A stretch of DNA of 64,000 nucleotides from Acidobacteriaceae bacterium (GTDB taxonomy: Bacteria > Acidobacteriota > Terriglobia > Terriglobales > Acidobacteriaceae): NCBI GenBank assembly GCA_025352065.1, contig JANXUC010000179.1, positions 1-64,000 on the forward strand, given 5' to 3'. The position numbers and the translations under genes are program-made. The notes under the pieces were generated by a model, which searched no databases, was not told where the DNA came from, and saw nothing but the letters and a program-made list of their open reading frames with translations. Of this stretch, positions 9,333 to 18,975 are shown one piece after another (position 1 is the stretch's first letter; each line of letters begins with the position of its first letter).

Positions 9333-11678
9333 ATGCCATTCCTAATGAAGCAAGCACGATACATTCTCTTGATTCTAGTTTTGCTGCTTCTGGGCGTGGG
9401 AACTTTTCACGCCCAGGCAGCAGACTCTAAGACGGCTACTCCCGGTGCGGAGACGCGCACAGTATCGGGGGTTGTTCTCACGGAGAAGAATGAAGTTGTA
9501 CCTGGAGCAACAGTAACTGTAGAGACCTTGTCGGGCAATCGACAAGTAACTACCGATGGACAAGGGGGCTTCTCATTGGCCGTTCCCGCGGGCACGATTG
9601 TAGTAAGAGTCTCCGGGAAGTACATTGCGTCCAACGAGCTTGCTCTGGCCGCAAACAGAGCTACGAACAATCTACAGCTTTACATTCACTACGCCATCGC
9701 GCCACTGCATGAAAGCATGGTCATCACGGCGTCCGCGCTGGATCCCACCATTGACCGTCGCAACGACTCTGTCTACAAAAACACGCTTTTCAATCGTGAC
9801 GATCAAATCTTCGACACGCTGGCTTCCGGCATCAGCACAGGCCAACACGAAGGTGGAGGCAAGTCGCTGGAGATTCGTCGTTTCGGCTTCAATCTTGATC
9901 ACGGCGGCGTCAACGGCGGGTTGAAAGTTCTTGTTGACGACGTGCAGCAAAATCAAGCGACGCAAGGCCACGGACAAGGCTATCTCGGCGCGTTGAAGAC
10001 GCTTACTCCGGAACTGGTCGATGGCGTGGACATCCTGAATGGCCCGTTTAGCGCGGAGTACGGAGACTTTTCGGGACTCGGCGTCGTGCATATTCGGCTG
10101 AAGGAAACACTTCCCGATGCCCTTACTGTGCGGCTGCAAGGCGGCTCCTTCGGCGCCTATCGCGGCTTCGTGGGCTACAGCCCTTCGCTCGAAAAGGCTG
10201 ACGCGTTCGTCGCTTATGAAGGCACTCATACCGATGGCCCCTTCATCAATCCGGGGCGCTATGGCCGCAATAACATCACGGGGAATTACACCCGTCATTT
10301 GAACGACAAGGAATCGCTGGGATTCAAACTGAACTTTGGGACCAACGACTTTTATTCCTCCGGACAAATCCCGCTCGGCCTCGTCGCTGCGGGAAAGCTC
10401 AACCGGTTTGGATATATCGATCCTTTCGATGGCGGGCGCGTTCGCCTCGGAACCATAGGCGCCTATTACAAGCACGATCTCGCGAACGGCGACATCCTGA
10501 AAGTCGACGGCTTTCTTGGCCGTTCGCTTTTCGACCTCTATTCCAATTTCACATTCTTTTTAACCGACGAGAAGAATGGAGACGAAATTCAACAACACGA
10601 TTCGCGCCTCCAGGAAGGCGTCAACGCGCAGTATCTGCACCCTTACAAGATTTTCGGACGCAGCGCCTTGCTCACGGTAGGGTCAAATTTCCACGATAAC
10701 CAGATCAACGTAGATCTGTTACACGATAAGGCTCGGCAGGTGTTGGATCTGACAACTAGCGCGCACGCGCATGTCACCAATACCGCTGGCTACTTTCAGC
10801 AAGGCATCGATCTTCTTGGGCAACGCTTGCACCTTGATGCAGGGTTACGCTGGGATTACTTCCGCTTCAACGTGAACGACCGTCTTGTCCCGGCCAACAG
10901 CGGCGTACAAGATAGCGCGCGCTTTCAGCCGAAAGCCAACGTATCGTATACACCCTCGGCCCGGTTGCCGCTCACGCTTTATGCCAGCTATGGCCGCGGC
11001 ATCTCCAGCCAGGACGCGCGCGGGATCATTCGGCGGCCCAGCGCTCCCAAGCTCGCTACCACGGATTTCTATCAGCTCGGCACATCGCATCACCTGAGAA
11101 AGTTCTCTCTCAGTACCGATGTGTTCTTGATTGATCGCTCCAACGAGCAGGTTTACATTCCCGATGACGGGACATTTGAACTCAAAGGCCCCAGCCGTTC
11201 TTACGGATGGGAAGCGAAGACTTCCTTTCAGATCAACCGCCGGCTGGCCTTCAACGGCGGCTTTACCCAGGTCTCGAACGCTTTCTATCGGCATCCGGGG
11301 ACACGCGAATACGTCGATAGCGCGCCGCACTCGGTGGCGAATTCCGGGCTCACGCTGAGCGCGTGGCACGGCTACAACGGCTCCCTGCGTTATCGCCACA
11401 TCAGCGCCTACCGGCTTGACCCTTTCATTTTCGATACCTCCAGCCGAGCCTCCGGACTCGACGTGGTGGACCTGAGCATGTCGAAGCGAATCCGCCACGG
11501 GATGGACTTCAATTTCGCTGTCGACAATCTCAACAACAAGCGCTACTACGAGACTCAGAATTACCTTACATCTCGTTTGCCGAACGAGCCGAAGGAGGGG
11601 TTCCCGCGCATTCACGGCACTCCGGGATCTCCCATTGGCTTCACCTTGGGCCTAACCTTCCGCTGGAGAGAAAAGTAG
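9333..11678 (+). CDS. TonB-dependent outer-membrane receptor with carboxypeptidase-regulatory domain
   Basis: 781 residues. A signal peptide (about 1-30) is followed by a carboxypeptidase-regulatory-like beta-sandwich (about 43-110, TVSGVVLTEKNEVVPGATVTVE), a plug domain (about 130-255, including VDGVDILNGPFSAEYGDFSGLGVVHI) and a 22-strand barrel ending in an aromatic-rich strand (FTLGLTFRWREK). It imports an unknown substrate using TonB energy. ATG at 9345 is an alternative start for a shorter signal peptide. Tight linkage to the DUF4331 and TPR genes suggests these help bind or process the cargo. Confidence 0.9.
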   Translation: MPFLMKQARYILLILVLLLLGVGTFHAQAADSKTATPGAETRTVSGVVLTEKNEVVPGATVTVETLSGNRQVTTDGQGGFSLAVPAGTIVVRVSGKYIASNELALAANRATNNLQLYIHYAIAPLHESMVITASALDPTIDRRNDSVYKNTLFNRDDQIFDTLASGISTGQHEGGGKSLEIRRFGFNLDHGGVNGGLKVLVDDVQQNQATQGHGQGYLGALKTLTPELVDGVDILNGPFSAEYGDFSGLGVVHIRLKETLPDALTVRLQGGSFGAYRGFVGYSPSLEKADAFVAYEGTHTDGPFINPGRYGRNNITGNYTRHLNDKESLGFKLNFGTNDFYSSGQIPLGLVAAGKLNRFGYIDPFDGGRVRLGTIGAYYKHDLANGDILKVDGFLGRSLFDLYSNFTFFLTDEKNGDEIQQHDSRLQEGVNAQYLHPYKIFGRSALLTVGSNFHDNQINVDLLHDKARQVLDLTTSAHAHVTNTAGYFQQGIDLLGQRLHLDAGLRWDYFRFNVNDRLVPANSGVQDSARFQPKANVSYTPSARLPLTLYASYGRGISSQDARGIIRRPSAPKLATTDFYQLGTSHHLRKFSLSTDVFLIDRSNEQVYIPDDGTFELKGPSRSYGWEAKTSFQINRRLAFNGGFTQVSNAFYRHPGTREYVDSAPHSVANSGLTLSAWHGYNGSLRYRHISAYRLDPFIFDTSSRASGLDVVDLSMSKRIRHGMDFNFAVDNLNNKRYYETQNYLTSRLPNEPKEGFPRIHGTPGSPIGFTLGLTFRWREK

Positions 11679-11755
11679 GCAACTAGGTGATTCCTGGCGA
11701 TCCCAGTCTGGACCCGGCTGCAGTTTCCTGTCATCATTAGCTGACAATTCCAGCT

Positions 11756-13498
11756 ATGCCTCCTTCGCAGATTACAAATTTTCGCCTCGGTTCCAGTGGC
11801 AACTCCAGTCAGGGGTCCAGCTCCGGAGTTTTCCCCAGCATTTTGGTGGTTGAAGAGGGGGCGCAGCGCAATCTTGTCCTCAACCACAGCCCCTTCACGG
11901 TGGGGCGCAAGGCGGACCGCGACCTGGTCATTGCGGATCCCCGCGTGTCGCGCGAACATGCGGAAATTGTTTGCGAGAGCGGCGAATTCTTCATGGTCGA
12001 CACGGCCAGCCGCCACGGATCTTTTGTCAACGGACAGCGTGTGCAACGTCAACAACTCCGTGGCGGCGACCGACTGGAGTTTGGGGTCCGCGACAGCGTT
12101 TACGTTATTTTTCATCCCGAAAACCGTGGATCAAATTCGGCCCGAGAATTCTTAGACCAGCTTTCCGTGATGCACGTATCCACCGACGTCAACGACATCG
12201 AAAAACTGAGCCTGTTTCTGGATGCAGCACGCAAACTCAACACGGCTGGAGTGCTCGACGAAATTCTAGTTACACTGCTCGACACCACCCTGAAGCTCGC
12301 ACAAGCGGACCGCGCTTACGTTTTTCTCTATGAACCGGACGGAACACTTCGATTGGCCGGCGGACGGAATGAAAAGGGCGTAACTCTTCTCGATGACGCC
12401 ACCATCTCGCACTCGATTCTGGAAGACGCGTTGCGTTCCAATTCCGAATTCCTTCTTACCGACAACAGCCAGGCGATTGAATTCGAGGAACGTCAAAGTA
12501 TCGTCGCATATGACCTGCGCACGATCATTTGTATTCCGCTTCGCAAGCGGCCCGTGCAGGCAGCTCGTAGCGCGGCCACGCCGGCAGAACCTAATAAGGG
12601 AGAGGTTTTAGGCGCTCTCTATCTAGACTCGCGATCCACACGGAAAGTTTCCGCCGTCAGCCACGAGATTCTATCCGCTATCGCGACCGAAGCGGCTTCT
12701 GTAGTGGAAAGCGCCCGCCTTGTGCAGGCCGAGGAAGCGGCCCGTGGCTATCAAAAAGAACTGAGCATTGCGGCGTCGATCCAGCAAGGATTGATGGCGG
12801 TGAGCATTCCGCATGTTCCATTCGCGAGAGTCAACGCCCGCAACTTATCTTGCCGTGAGACCGGCGGCGATTTTTACGACGCCGTGAGCACCGAAGATAA
12901 ACTTGCCGTGGTTATCGCGGACGTCTGCGGTAAAGGCGTTTCGGCGGCGCTTATGGCTACCACGCTGCAAGGCATGATCTACACCCATCTTGCGGCCAGC
13001 ATGCCTCTGGCTGACACAGTCACTGCGGTGAATAATTTTCTGACGCAGAAGCGCGTGAACGAAAAGTATGCGACGTTGTTTATCGCAAGAGTGAACTCGC
13101 AGGGAGATGTGGAATACGTAAATTGCGGTCATGTTCTGCCGTTGATCGTTTCCGGTGCGGGCACGGCGCAGGCGCAAGTATCGCGTCCCGATGTGAGCAA
13201 CCTGCCGGTGGGACTCATACCTGGAGCCGTCTACGAGAGCGGGAATTTTCGCCTGAATCCCGGCGACCGCATGCTGCTTGTAACCGACGGCGTTACGGAA
13301 GCAGAGAACTGCACTGGGGAATTCTTCGACAATCACCGCTTGGATGCGATCGCGGCACAGAGCACGAGCATGGAAGATATTTTTGGAGCCATTGCGGACT
13401 TTTGCGGTGCCACTGCGTTGAGCGACGACTGTACAGTGGTCGACCTGCTTTACACCGGTCCTGATGGCAATCCCACAAAAGGTAATCCCACCCGATAA
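11756..13498 (+). CDS. FHA-GAF-PP2C (SpoIIE/RsbU-type) serine phosphatase
   Basis: 580 residues in three parts: an FHA phosphothreonine-binding domain (about 28-120; GRKADRDLVIADPRVSREHA and SRHGSFVNGQ), a GAF sensor domain (about 155-325), and a PP2C-type SpoIIE phosphatase domain (about 335-570) with the metal-binding motifs ETGGDFYDA, IADVCGKG and LVTDGVTEAEN. Such proteins dephosphorylate anti-sigma-factor antagonists or similar partners under control of the sensor domain. No signal peptide or membrane segment, so cytosolic. No partner-switching kinase or antagonist lies nearby; the target is unknown. Confidence 0.9.
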   Translation: MPPSQITNFRLGSSGNSSQGSSSGVFPSILVVEEGAQRNLVLNHSPFTVGRKADRDLVIADPRVSREHAEIVCESGEFFMVDTASRHGSFVNGQRVQRQQLRGGDRLEFGVRDSVYVIFHPENRGSNSAREFLDQLSVMHVSTDVNDIEKLSLFLDAARKLNTAGVLDEILVTLLDTTLKLAQADRAYVFLYEPDGTLRLAGGRNEKGVTLLDDATISHSILEDALRSNSEFLLTDNSQAIEFEERQSIVAYDLRTIICIPLRKRPVQAARSAATPAEPNKGEVLGALYLDSRSTRKVSAVSHEILSAIATEAASVVESARLVQAEEAARGYQKELSIAASIQQGLMAVSIPHVPFARVNARNLSCRETGGDFYDAVSTEDKLAVVIADVCGKGVSAALMATTLQGMIYTHLAASMPLADTVTAVNNFLTQKRVNEKYATLFIARVNSQGDVEYVNCGHVLPLIVSGAGTAQAQVSRPDVSNLPVGLIPGAVYESGNFRLNPGDRMLLVTDGVTEAENCTGEFFDNHRLDAIAAQSTSMEDIFGAIADFCGATALSDDCTVVDLLYTGPDGNPTKGNPTR

Positions 13499-13638
13499 CT
13501 TTCGTGCGGGTTCCCGCTTGGAAAACACTCGGGCCGTTGATACATTGCTGAGAGCCGGTTGAATTGCTCTTCGGTTACGCTGGAGTTTGCCCATTGTGTT
13601 TCGGCGCACTTTGTTCTTGCTCCCAGGAGAATTGAAAC

Positions 13639-13932
13639 ATGTCTTTGGTAGTTAAGTTGGAAGATCAGCAGGGCGAACGCGGCGAGTGGGCTATGCTGCA
13701 CGGTGTGGTCCCCGCTCACAGTGAAAAGGATTACCCTGTGCTGCGCGGCATTGATCCCTACGGCACTACCGTGTTTAATCACCTGCAGATTGCTTCGTTT
13801 CTTGAAGAGTGGGAACGCGTGCATAGCCGCGCTACCGATGAAAATCAGAAAGAAGCCTGGAAGAAAGTGAAAGAAATGGCAGAAGCCTGCCTCGGAGACC
13901 GCGACTTGTCGCTCAAGTTTGTGGGAAACTAG
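13639..13932 (+). CDS. Small conserved-looking protein of unknown function
   Basis: 97 residues, soluble, acidic, with no signal peptide. An AGGAG box 9 bases before the ATG and coding-like composition support a real gene. It contains a GIDPYGTTVFNHLQIASFLEEW segment and a basic helix, and no motif I recognise. It stands alone between the FHA phosphatase gene and the convergent ruvA, with an 18-bp gap to ruvA. Confidence 0.7.
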   Translation: MSLVVKLEDQQGERGEWAMLHGVVPAHSEKDYPVLRGIDPYGTTVFNHLQIASFLEEWERVHSRATDENQKEAWKKVKEMAEACLGDRDLSLKFVGN

Positions 13933-13950
13933 CATCGAAGGCGGGTGGGC

Positions 13951-14541
13951 TTACTTCGACAGCGAGCTCAACACATCTCTAAAAAGCGTATCGAACGTTT
14001 CCGGCTTGCCGTTGTTGACGATTCCCGCAAGCGTTTTCTCCACCTCAGCCTGCTTGTAACCCAAGTTCATCAACGCAGAAATCACGTCCTCGCGCACAGG
14101 TGTTGAAGAAATACGAGGTGGCTCTTCGGTACCAATGGGGGCAAGTTTGTCGCGCAGTTCCAGCACCATGCGCTCTGCCGTCTTCTTGCCAATGCCCGGA
14201 ATCCGTGTGAGCCGGGCTAAATCCCCGCCGCGAATTGCTCCTACCAATTGGGTGGTTTCCGGCATGCCACTCAGAATTGTGATCGCCAGCTTGGGGCCAA
14301 TTCCACTCACGGCCAGCAGCTTTTCAAACAACACCTTATCTGCTGTCTGAAGAAATCCGTAAAGCGCCAACATGTCTTCGCGGACATGGGTGTGAATGAA
14401 CAGCGCAACTTCACTTCCCAAAGCTGGCAGCGCTGAAAACGTGGGGATGCTAATGGTAACGTCGTAGCCCACGCCAGCGGCTTCCACAATCGCTTGATTG
14501 GGATGCTTCGCCAGCAACTTGCCTCTTAGGTGCGCAATCAT
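13951..14541 (-). CDS. ruvA: Holliday junction branch migration protein RuvA
   Basis: 196 residues from the ATG at 14541, where the family N-terminus MIAHLRGKL begins; a longer frame to 14580 adds unrelated residues. Domain I (OB fold) is followed by the two helix-hairpin-helix motifs (GIGPKLAITILSGM and IPGIGKKTAERMVLELRDKL) and a C-terminal domain III that contacts RuvB. It binds four-way junctions as a tetramer and loads RuvB. It lies downstream of ruvB, which reverses the common ruvA-ruvB order. Confidence 0.96.
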   Translation of the reverse strand: MIAHLRGKLLAKHPNQAIVEAAGVGYDVTISIPTFSALPALGSEVALFIHTHVREDMLALYGFLQTADKVLFEKLLAVSGIGPKLAITILSGMPETTQLVGAIRGGDLARLTRIPGIGKKTAERMVLELRDKLAPIGTEEPPRISSTPVREDVISALMNLGYKQAEVEKTLAGIVNNGKPETFDTLFRDVLSSLSK

Positions 14542-14611
14542 GTCTGAATCACATAGACCCAGGCGCCCTCGCCGGGGCATCGAGCGAAGCTCGAAGTTAT
14601 ATAGAAAATCT

Positions 14612-15655
14612 TCAAAACAAACTGCTCTGCCGCCGATTGGGCGTTATTCCGAGGTGGTCATACGCCAGTTGTGTAGCCACACGTCCACGCGGCGTACGGT
14701 TCAGGAATCCGATCTGTATCAGGAACGGTTCATAAATATCTTCAATGGCGTCCGTATCCTCAGCCAGAGCGGCGGCTAGGGTTTCCAGTCCCACCGGACC
14801 GCCTTGATGCCGCTCAATAATCGCCAGCAGCAGCTTGCGATCCATATCATCCAAGCCGTAGCTGTCCACTTCCAACATATTCAGCGCAGCCTGTGCCGTA
14901 GGCTTGTCGATTTTGCCATTGCCCCGAACCTGGGCGTAGTCCCGCACGCGGCGCAGCAAACGGTTCGCAATTCGCGGCGTGCCCCTTGAGCGGCCGGCCA
15001 CTTCGACGGCTCCGGCGGTATCAATCGCCACATTCATGATCTCCGCCGAGCGCTCAACTATCACGCGCAGGTCTTCGGGAGTATAAAACTCCAAGCGCAG
15101 CACAATTCCGAACCGAGAACGAAGCGGCGCGGAAAGCAACCCCGCACGCGTAGTCGCGCCAATAAAGGTAAAGGGCTGAACCTCCAGCGTGTGTGTCCGC
15201 GCCGAAGGCCCCTGCCCAATAATGATGTCGAGTTTGTAGTCCTCCAGCGCGGAATAGAGTATTTCCTCCAGCACTGGCTGCATGCGGTGAATCTCATCAA
15301 TGAACAAGACTTGCCGGTTCTGGAGATTCGTCAAGATCGCCGTGAGGTCGCCCTTAATTTGCAATGCGGGGGCGGCGGTCGACTGAAATGCCGCTGCCAT
15401 TTCGTTAGCGATGATGTTGGCCAACGTCGTCTTGCCGAGGCCCGGTGGCCCGTACAGCAAGACGTGGTCCAGTGCCTCGCCTCGCGAGCGCGCCGCCTCA
15501 ATGGCAATCGACAGATTTTCTTTTACTTTGTTTTGCCCAATGAACTCCGCCAACCGCTGCGGGCGCAGCTTGAGTTCAAACGAGGAGTCGTCCTCAACCG
15601 CAACGGCGGAAACCAGCCGTTCCTTCATCTCTGAGCTTTTTATTTCGAGAGGCAC
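14612..15655 (-). CDS. ruvB: Holliday junction branch migration ATPase RuvB
   Basis: 347-residue AAA+ motor that drives branch migration with RuvA. Visible are the RuvB N-terminal [12 protein letters not shown], Walker [15 protein letters not shown], Walker [10 protein letters not shown], sensor 1 [10 protein letters not shown], and the C-terminal winged helix with [12 protein letters not shown]. The start is GTG at 15655; ATG at 15628 is an alternative. It is transcribed before ruvA with a 70-bp gap. ruvC is not seen next to the pair. Confidence 0.97.
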   Translation of the reverse strand: MPLEIKSSEMKERLVSAVAVEDDSSFELKLRPQRLAEFIGQNKVKENLSIAIEAARSRGEALDHVLLYGPPGLGKTTLANIIANEMAAAFQSTAAPALQIKGDLTAILTNLQNRQVLFIDEIHRMQPVLEEILYSALEDYKLDIIIGQGPSARTHTLEVQPFTFIGATTRAGLLSAPLRSRFGIVLRLEFYTPEDLRVIVERSAEIMNVAIDTAGAVEVAGRSRGTPRIANRLLRRVRDYAQVRGNGKIDKPTAQAALNMLEVDSYGLDDMDRKLLLAIIERHQGGPVGLETLAAALAEDTDAIEDIYEPFLIQIGFLNRTPRGRVATQLAYDHLGITPNRRQSSLF

Positions 15656-15722
15656 GCTAGGGCGATACTAAAGCGAAAACCTGCTTCGCGCAATCAGACC
15701 ATTGAGCGGGGAACCGAACTAC

Positions 15723-16643
15723 CTACGGCGCTTCGATCACGCCTACTCGCGCTCCCTGCATTTTCTCCGCGTCAAACCAGGCCACTCGGAGCCCAAACCA
15801 CTGCGTGGGAGCCCGCTTCGCCTTCGCCGACGCTTTCTCGAAATCCGATCCTCCCAATAAAAAAGCGACGGGGCTTTTCCCTAGATCGTTGACCTGCTTC
15901 GCCAACCAGGAATCCGCACTCAGCGGTGCCGCCAAAATAACCGGGGTGCCCCTGAAATAAGCCATCTTCGCCCCAAACTCCGCGTGCTCTTCCCGCACAG
16001 GAGCGGGCCAGATGTACGCTTTTTGGAACGTCTGAATCGCTGCATCCAGATCGGGGACACCCAACACTACAATCCGTATCCCACTCAGCCCCATCTGCTT
16101 CGCGCTCGCTGAAGGCTGCACCCGCCACTCTCTTGACGTACCGTCCTGGATCATAAAAGGGAGAAGCGCTCCAGCTTGCTCGCTCCCTAGTGCAGCCGTT
16201 TGCCATTCCAGCACTTTGCCATCGGGCTTCTTACGTCCGCCCGGAAATGGCCCATCTACTGAAAAGCCAGCTTTCTTGAGCGCATCCACATCTTTCTGGA
16301 TATCGCTGCTCCCTAGGGCCCACGCGCACGCGCCGGCATTCGCTAGCATTAATTTCGACCATCCGGAATCGGTTGCCGCTCCTGCCTTCACCGGAGCGAC
16401 CAGCTCAACATAGGACCCATCTTCCATCCCGAGAACAGCCATATGCGTCCCGCCGCTGGCGTGCGGTCCGCCGTAGTCCGCCATAAGCCCGAGACCTGCG
16501 AATGCCTCTTGCAGCTTCGCGAGGTCAGACCCGCAGATCGTAACGTGGTCCACCTTGAGCGCACACCCGCTGTCGGCCGCCGCAAATATTCCAAAACCAA
16601 GAGCCGTCATGCCAGCCGTCGCGACTTGTATCCAGTTAAACAT
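15723..16643 (-). CDS. VOC-family (glyoxalase-like) protein with signal peptide
   Basis: 306 residues. A hydrophobic N-terminus (about 1-25) looks like a signal peptide or anchor. The rest shows the glyoxalase-like vicinal-oxygen-chelate pattern: VDHVTICGSDLAKLQEAFAG opening the first beta-alpha-beta-beta-beta unit and GIRIVVLGVPDLDAAIQTFQ opening the second. The presumed metal ligands are the His of VDHVTI and the Glu of SYVELV. The substrate is unknown. It starts 7 bp after the EF-G-like gene with a GAGGAG box, so the two are co-transcribed. Confidence 0.8.
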   Translation of the reverse strand: MFNWIQVATAGMTALGFGIFAAADSGCALKVDHVTICGSDLAKLQEAFAGLGLMADYGGPHASGGTHMAVLGMEDGSYVELVAPVKAGAATDSGWSKLMLANAGACAWALGSSDIQKDVDALKKAGFSVDGPFPGGRKKPDGKVLEWQTAALGSEQAGALLPFMIQDGTSREWRVQPSASAKQMGLSGIRIVVLGVPDLDAAIQTFQKAYIWPAPVREEHAEFGAKMAYFRGTPVILAAPLSADSWLAKQVNDLGKSPVAFLLGGSDFEKASAKAKRAPTQWFGLRVAWFDAEKMQGARVGVIEAP

Positions 16644-16650
16644 CGGGTAT

Positions 16651-18756
16651 CTACTCCTCTTCTTCCTTCACATCCCCTCGTGCCGCACGTGCCTTCTCGA
16701 CAATTTTCTCCTGCAACTGCGCTGGCACCACGTCGTAGTGATTCATCTCCATCGTGAAGCTGCCGCGACCCTGCGTCATAGAAGTCAGTTCCACACCATA
16801 GGTCAGCATTTCAGCCATTGGCACTTCGGCGCGAATGATTGTGCTGCCGCCCTTGTTGTCCATGCCCTGAATACGGCCACGGCGGCTATTGAGGTCACCC
16901 ATGATTGTCCCTGCAAACTCGTCAGGCACCGTAATTGCTGCCGCCATAATGGGTTCCAGCAGAGTCGGCTTGGCCACTTCCATGGCTTTGCGGAAGGCAA
17001 TTCGTCCGGCCACCTGGAACGACAAATCGTTCGAATCGACATCGTGATACGACCCGTCGTAAAGCGTGACACGGAAATCCACGACCGGGAATCCCGCCAG
17101 ATATCCTCGTGCCGCCGTATCGCGAATCCCCTTCTCTACCGCAGGAATGTAGTTCCTTGGAATAGCGCCGCCAAAAATTGCATTTACAAATTCAAACTGC
17201 CCGCCGCGCGGCAGCGGCTCCATCTTGATCTTGCAATCGCCATATTGTCCGTGCCCGCCAGACTGCTTCTTGTGCCGGCCTTGCACATCCGCTTTGCCGC
17301 GAATTGTTTCTCGATACGGAACCTTGGGCGCTTTCAAGATCACTTCAGCGTGATAACGTTTCTTGAGTCGCGCCACCGCGACTTCGATATGCTGTTGCCC
17401 AGTCCCCGCAATCAGAAATTCATTGGTCTGGGGATCGCGGAAGAAGCGCAGCATGGCATCTTCTTCCATCAACTTATGCAACCCGCTGCTGAGCTTGTCT
17501 TCATCCGCACGGCTCTTGGGCTCAACTGCGAAGGTAATCGCCGGCTCCGGCAATTGAATATGCGGATAGTTAAATGGCGCAGATTTATCGCCCAAACTAT
17601 CGCCAGTCAAAGTCTCGCGTAACTTAGCAACCGCGCCGATGTCCCCCGCATGCAACTCCGTCACGGGCACTGCCGTCTTCCCTTGCATCACGGAAAGATG
17701 CGTGAACTTTTCCGATGAACTCCGCGCAAAATTTTGTACTGTAGCATCGTTCTTCAACACACCCGAAAATACTCGGAAGTATGAAACTCTCCCCGAAAAT
17801 GCATCGGATACAGTCTTGAACACATACAACGACGCGGGGTCGGAATCCGTAACTCCATGCACGGGAGGCTGCACATCATCGCCAGAAGCCTCTCCTTTCA
17901 CGACCTCGCGCTCCACCGGGCAAGGAACGTAGTCCACAATAAAATCCATCACTTCATCCGCGCCTGCATTTCCAAGCCCCGACGCAAACAGCACGGGGAA
18001 GAGGCGGTCTTCGCGAATCGCCACATGGAGCGCGGGAATCAGATCCTCTTCCGGAATGGTGCCCTTTTCAAAGAATTCTTCCATCAACTCGTCTTTGCCT
18101 TCGGCCACCAGTTCTACAATTCGCTCGTGCGCCGCCTGCGCCACGTCCTTCAAATCATCGGGAATTTCGACCTCTTTCCCCTTTCCATTGCCACCCAGTT
18201 CATACAAAAACGCCTTCATGCGTACTAGATCGACGACGCCCTTAAAATTCCTTTCTTTCCCAATCGTCAGCTGCAGCGGAGTTACTGCACGGCCGAAAGC
18301 CTTTATCAAAGTTTCCACTACATGATCGGGATCGGCGCGTTCACGATCCATGCGACTCGCCACGATCACACGAGGCAAATTGATTTCGTCGCAGTAACCC
18401 CAAACCCGCTCCGTCACAACCTCCACGCCAGCCACGCCATCCACCACAACTAGCGCCGCCTCCACAACCGGCAACACCATCTTCGCTTCGTGTACGAACA
18501 TGCTGAAGCCGGGCGTATCCAGCAAATTAATCTTCGTCTTACCCCACTCTGCGAACGCGACACCGCACGAGAGCGACATCTTGCGCGCAATCTCTTCTTC
18601 ATCGTGGTCGGTCGTCGCCGTGCCATCATCCACCCGCCCGAATCGCGGTGTGGCTCCCGCCGTGTGCAACATGGCGGATACAAGAGAAGTTTTTCCAGCG
18701 TGTCCATGTCCGACCACGGCCAAGTTCCTAAGATTGGCGCTTTCGTAGACTCTCAA
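16651..18756 (-). CDS. Elongation factor G paralogue (EF-G-like translational GTPase)
   Basis: 701 residues with the whole EF-G layout: G domain, domain II, domain III (about 395-470), domain IV (FEFVNAIFGGAIPRNYIPAVEKG) and domain V (RRGRIQGMDNKGG). It starts at TTG 18756 with a strong AAGGAGAG box. The G motifs differ from canonical EF-G: G1 is GHGHAGKT at residues 16-23 and the guanine-specificity motif NKxD reads SRMD at 134-137. It is therefore probably a secondary EF-G (EF-G2 type) rather than the main translocase, perhaps used in stress or ribosome recycling; that role is inferred. No ribosomal-protein operon is nearby. Confidence 0.88.
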   Translation of the reverse strand: MRVYESANLRNLAVVGHGHAGKTSLVSAMLHTAGATPRFGRVDDGTATTDHDEEEIARKMSLSCGVAFAEWGKTKINLLDTPGFSMFVHEAKMVLPVVEAALVVVDGVAGVEVVTERVWGYCDEINLPRVIVASRMDRERADPDHVVETLIKAFGRAVTPLQLTIGKERNFKGVVDLVRMKAFLYELGGNGKGKEVEIPDDLKDVAQAAHERIVELVAEGKDELMEEFFEKGTIPEEDLIPALHVAIREDRLFPVLFASGLGNAGADEVMDFIVDYVPCPVEREVVKGEASGDDVQPPVHGVTDSDPASLYVFKTVSDAFSGRVSYFRVFSGVLKNDATVQNFARSSSEKFTHLSVMQGKTAVPVTELHAGDIGAVAKLRETLTGDSLGDKSAPFNYPHIQLPEPAITFAVEPKSRADEDKLSSGLHKLMEEDAMLRFFRDPQTNEFLIAGTGQQHIEVAVARLKKRYHAEVILKAPKVPYRETIRGKADVQGRHKKQSGGHGQYGDCKIKMEPLPRGGQFEFVNAIFGGAIPRNYIPAVEKGIRDTAARGYLAGFPVVDFRVTLYDGSYHDVDSNDLSFQVAGRIAFRKAMEVAKPTLLEPIMAAAITVPDEFAGTIMGDLNSRRGRIQGMDNKGGSTIIRAEVPMAEMLTYGVELTSMTQGRGSFTMEMNHYDVVPAQLQEKIVEKARAARGDVKEEEE

Positions 18757-18975
18757 GAGGGCTCTCCTTCAAACGTTCAACCGTCGTTCAGAGCGATGGG
18801 CCCCGAAGACGGGCACAGGACCACAATTAACATTAGACCCTGCAAAGCCCAAGATGCTAGCACATGGATCGAGAACGCTCAACGGCATCATCCCATCGCG
18901 TACGTCAGTCGTCTGGCATTAGGCCGCCGAATCGTGCTTCAATAGAACGATCGGCGATCTGCTGGCTATCGATCC

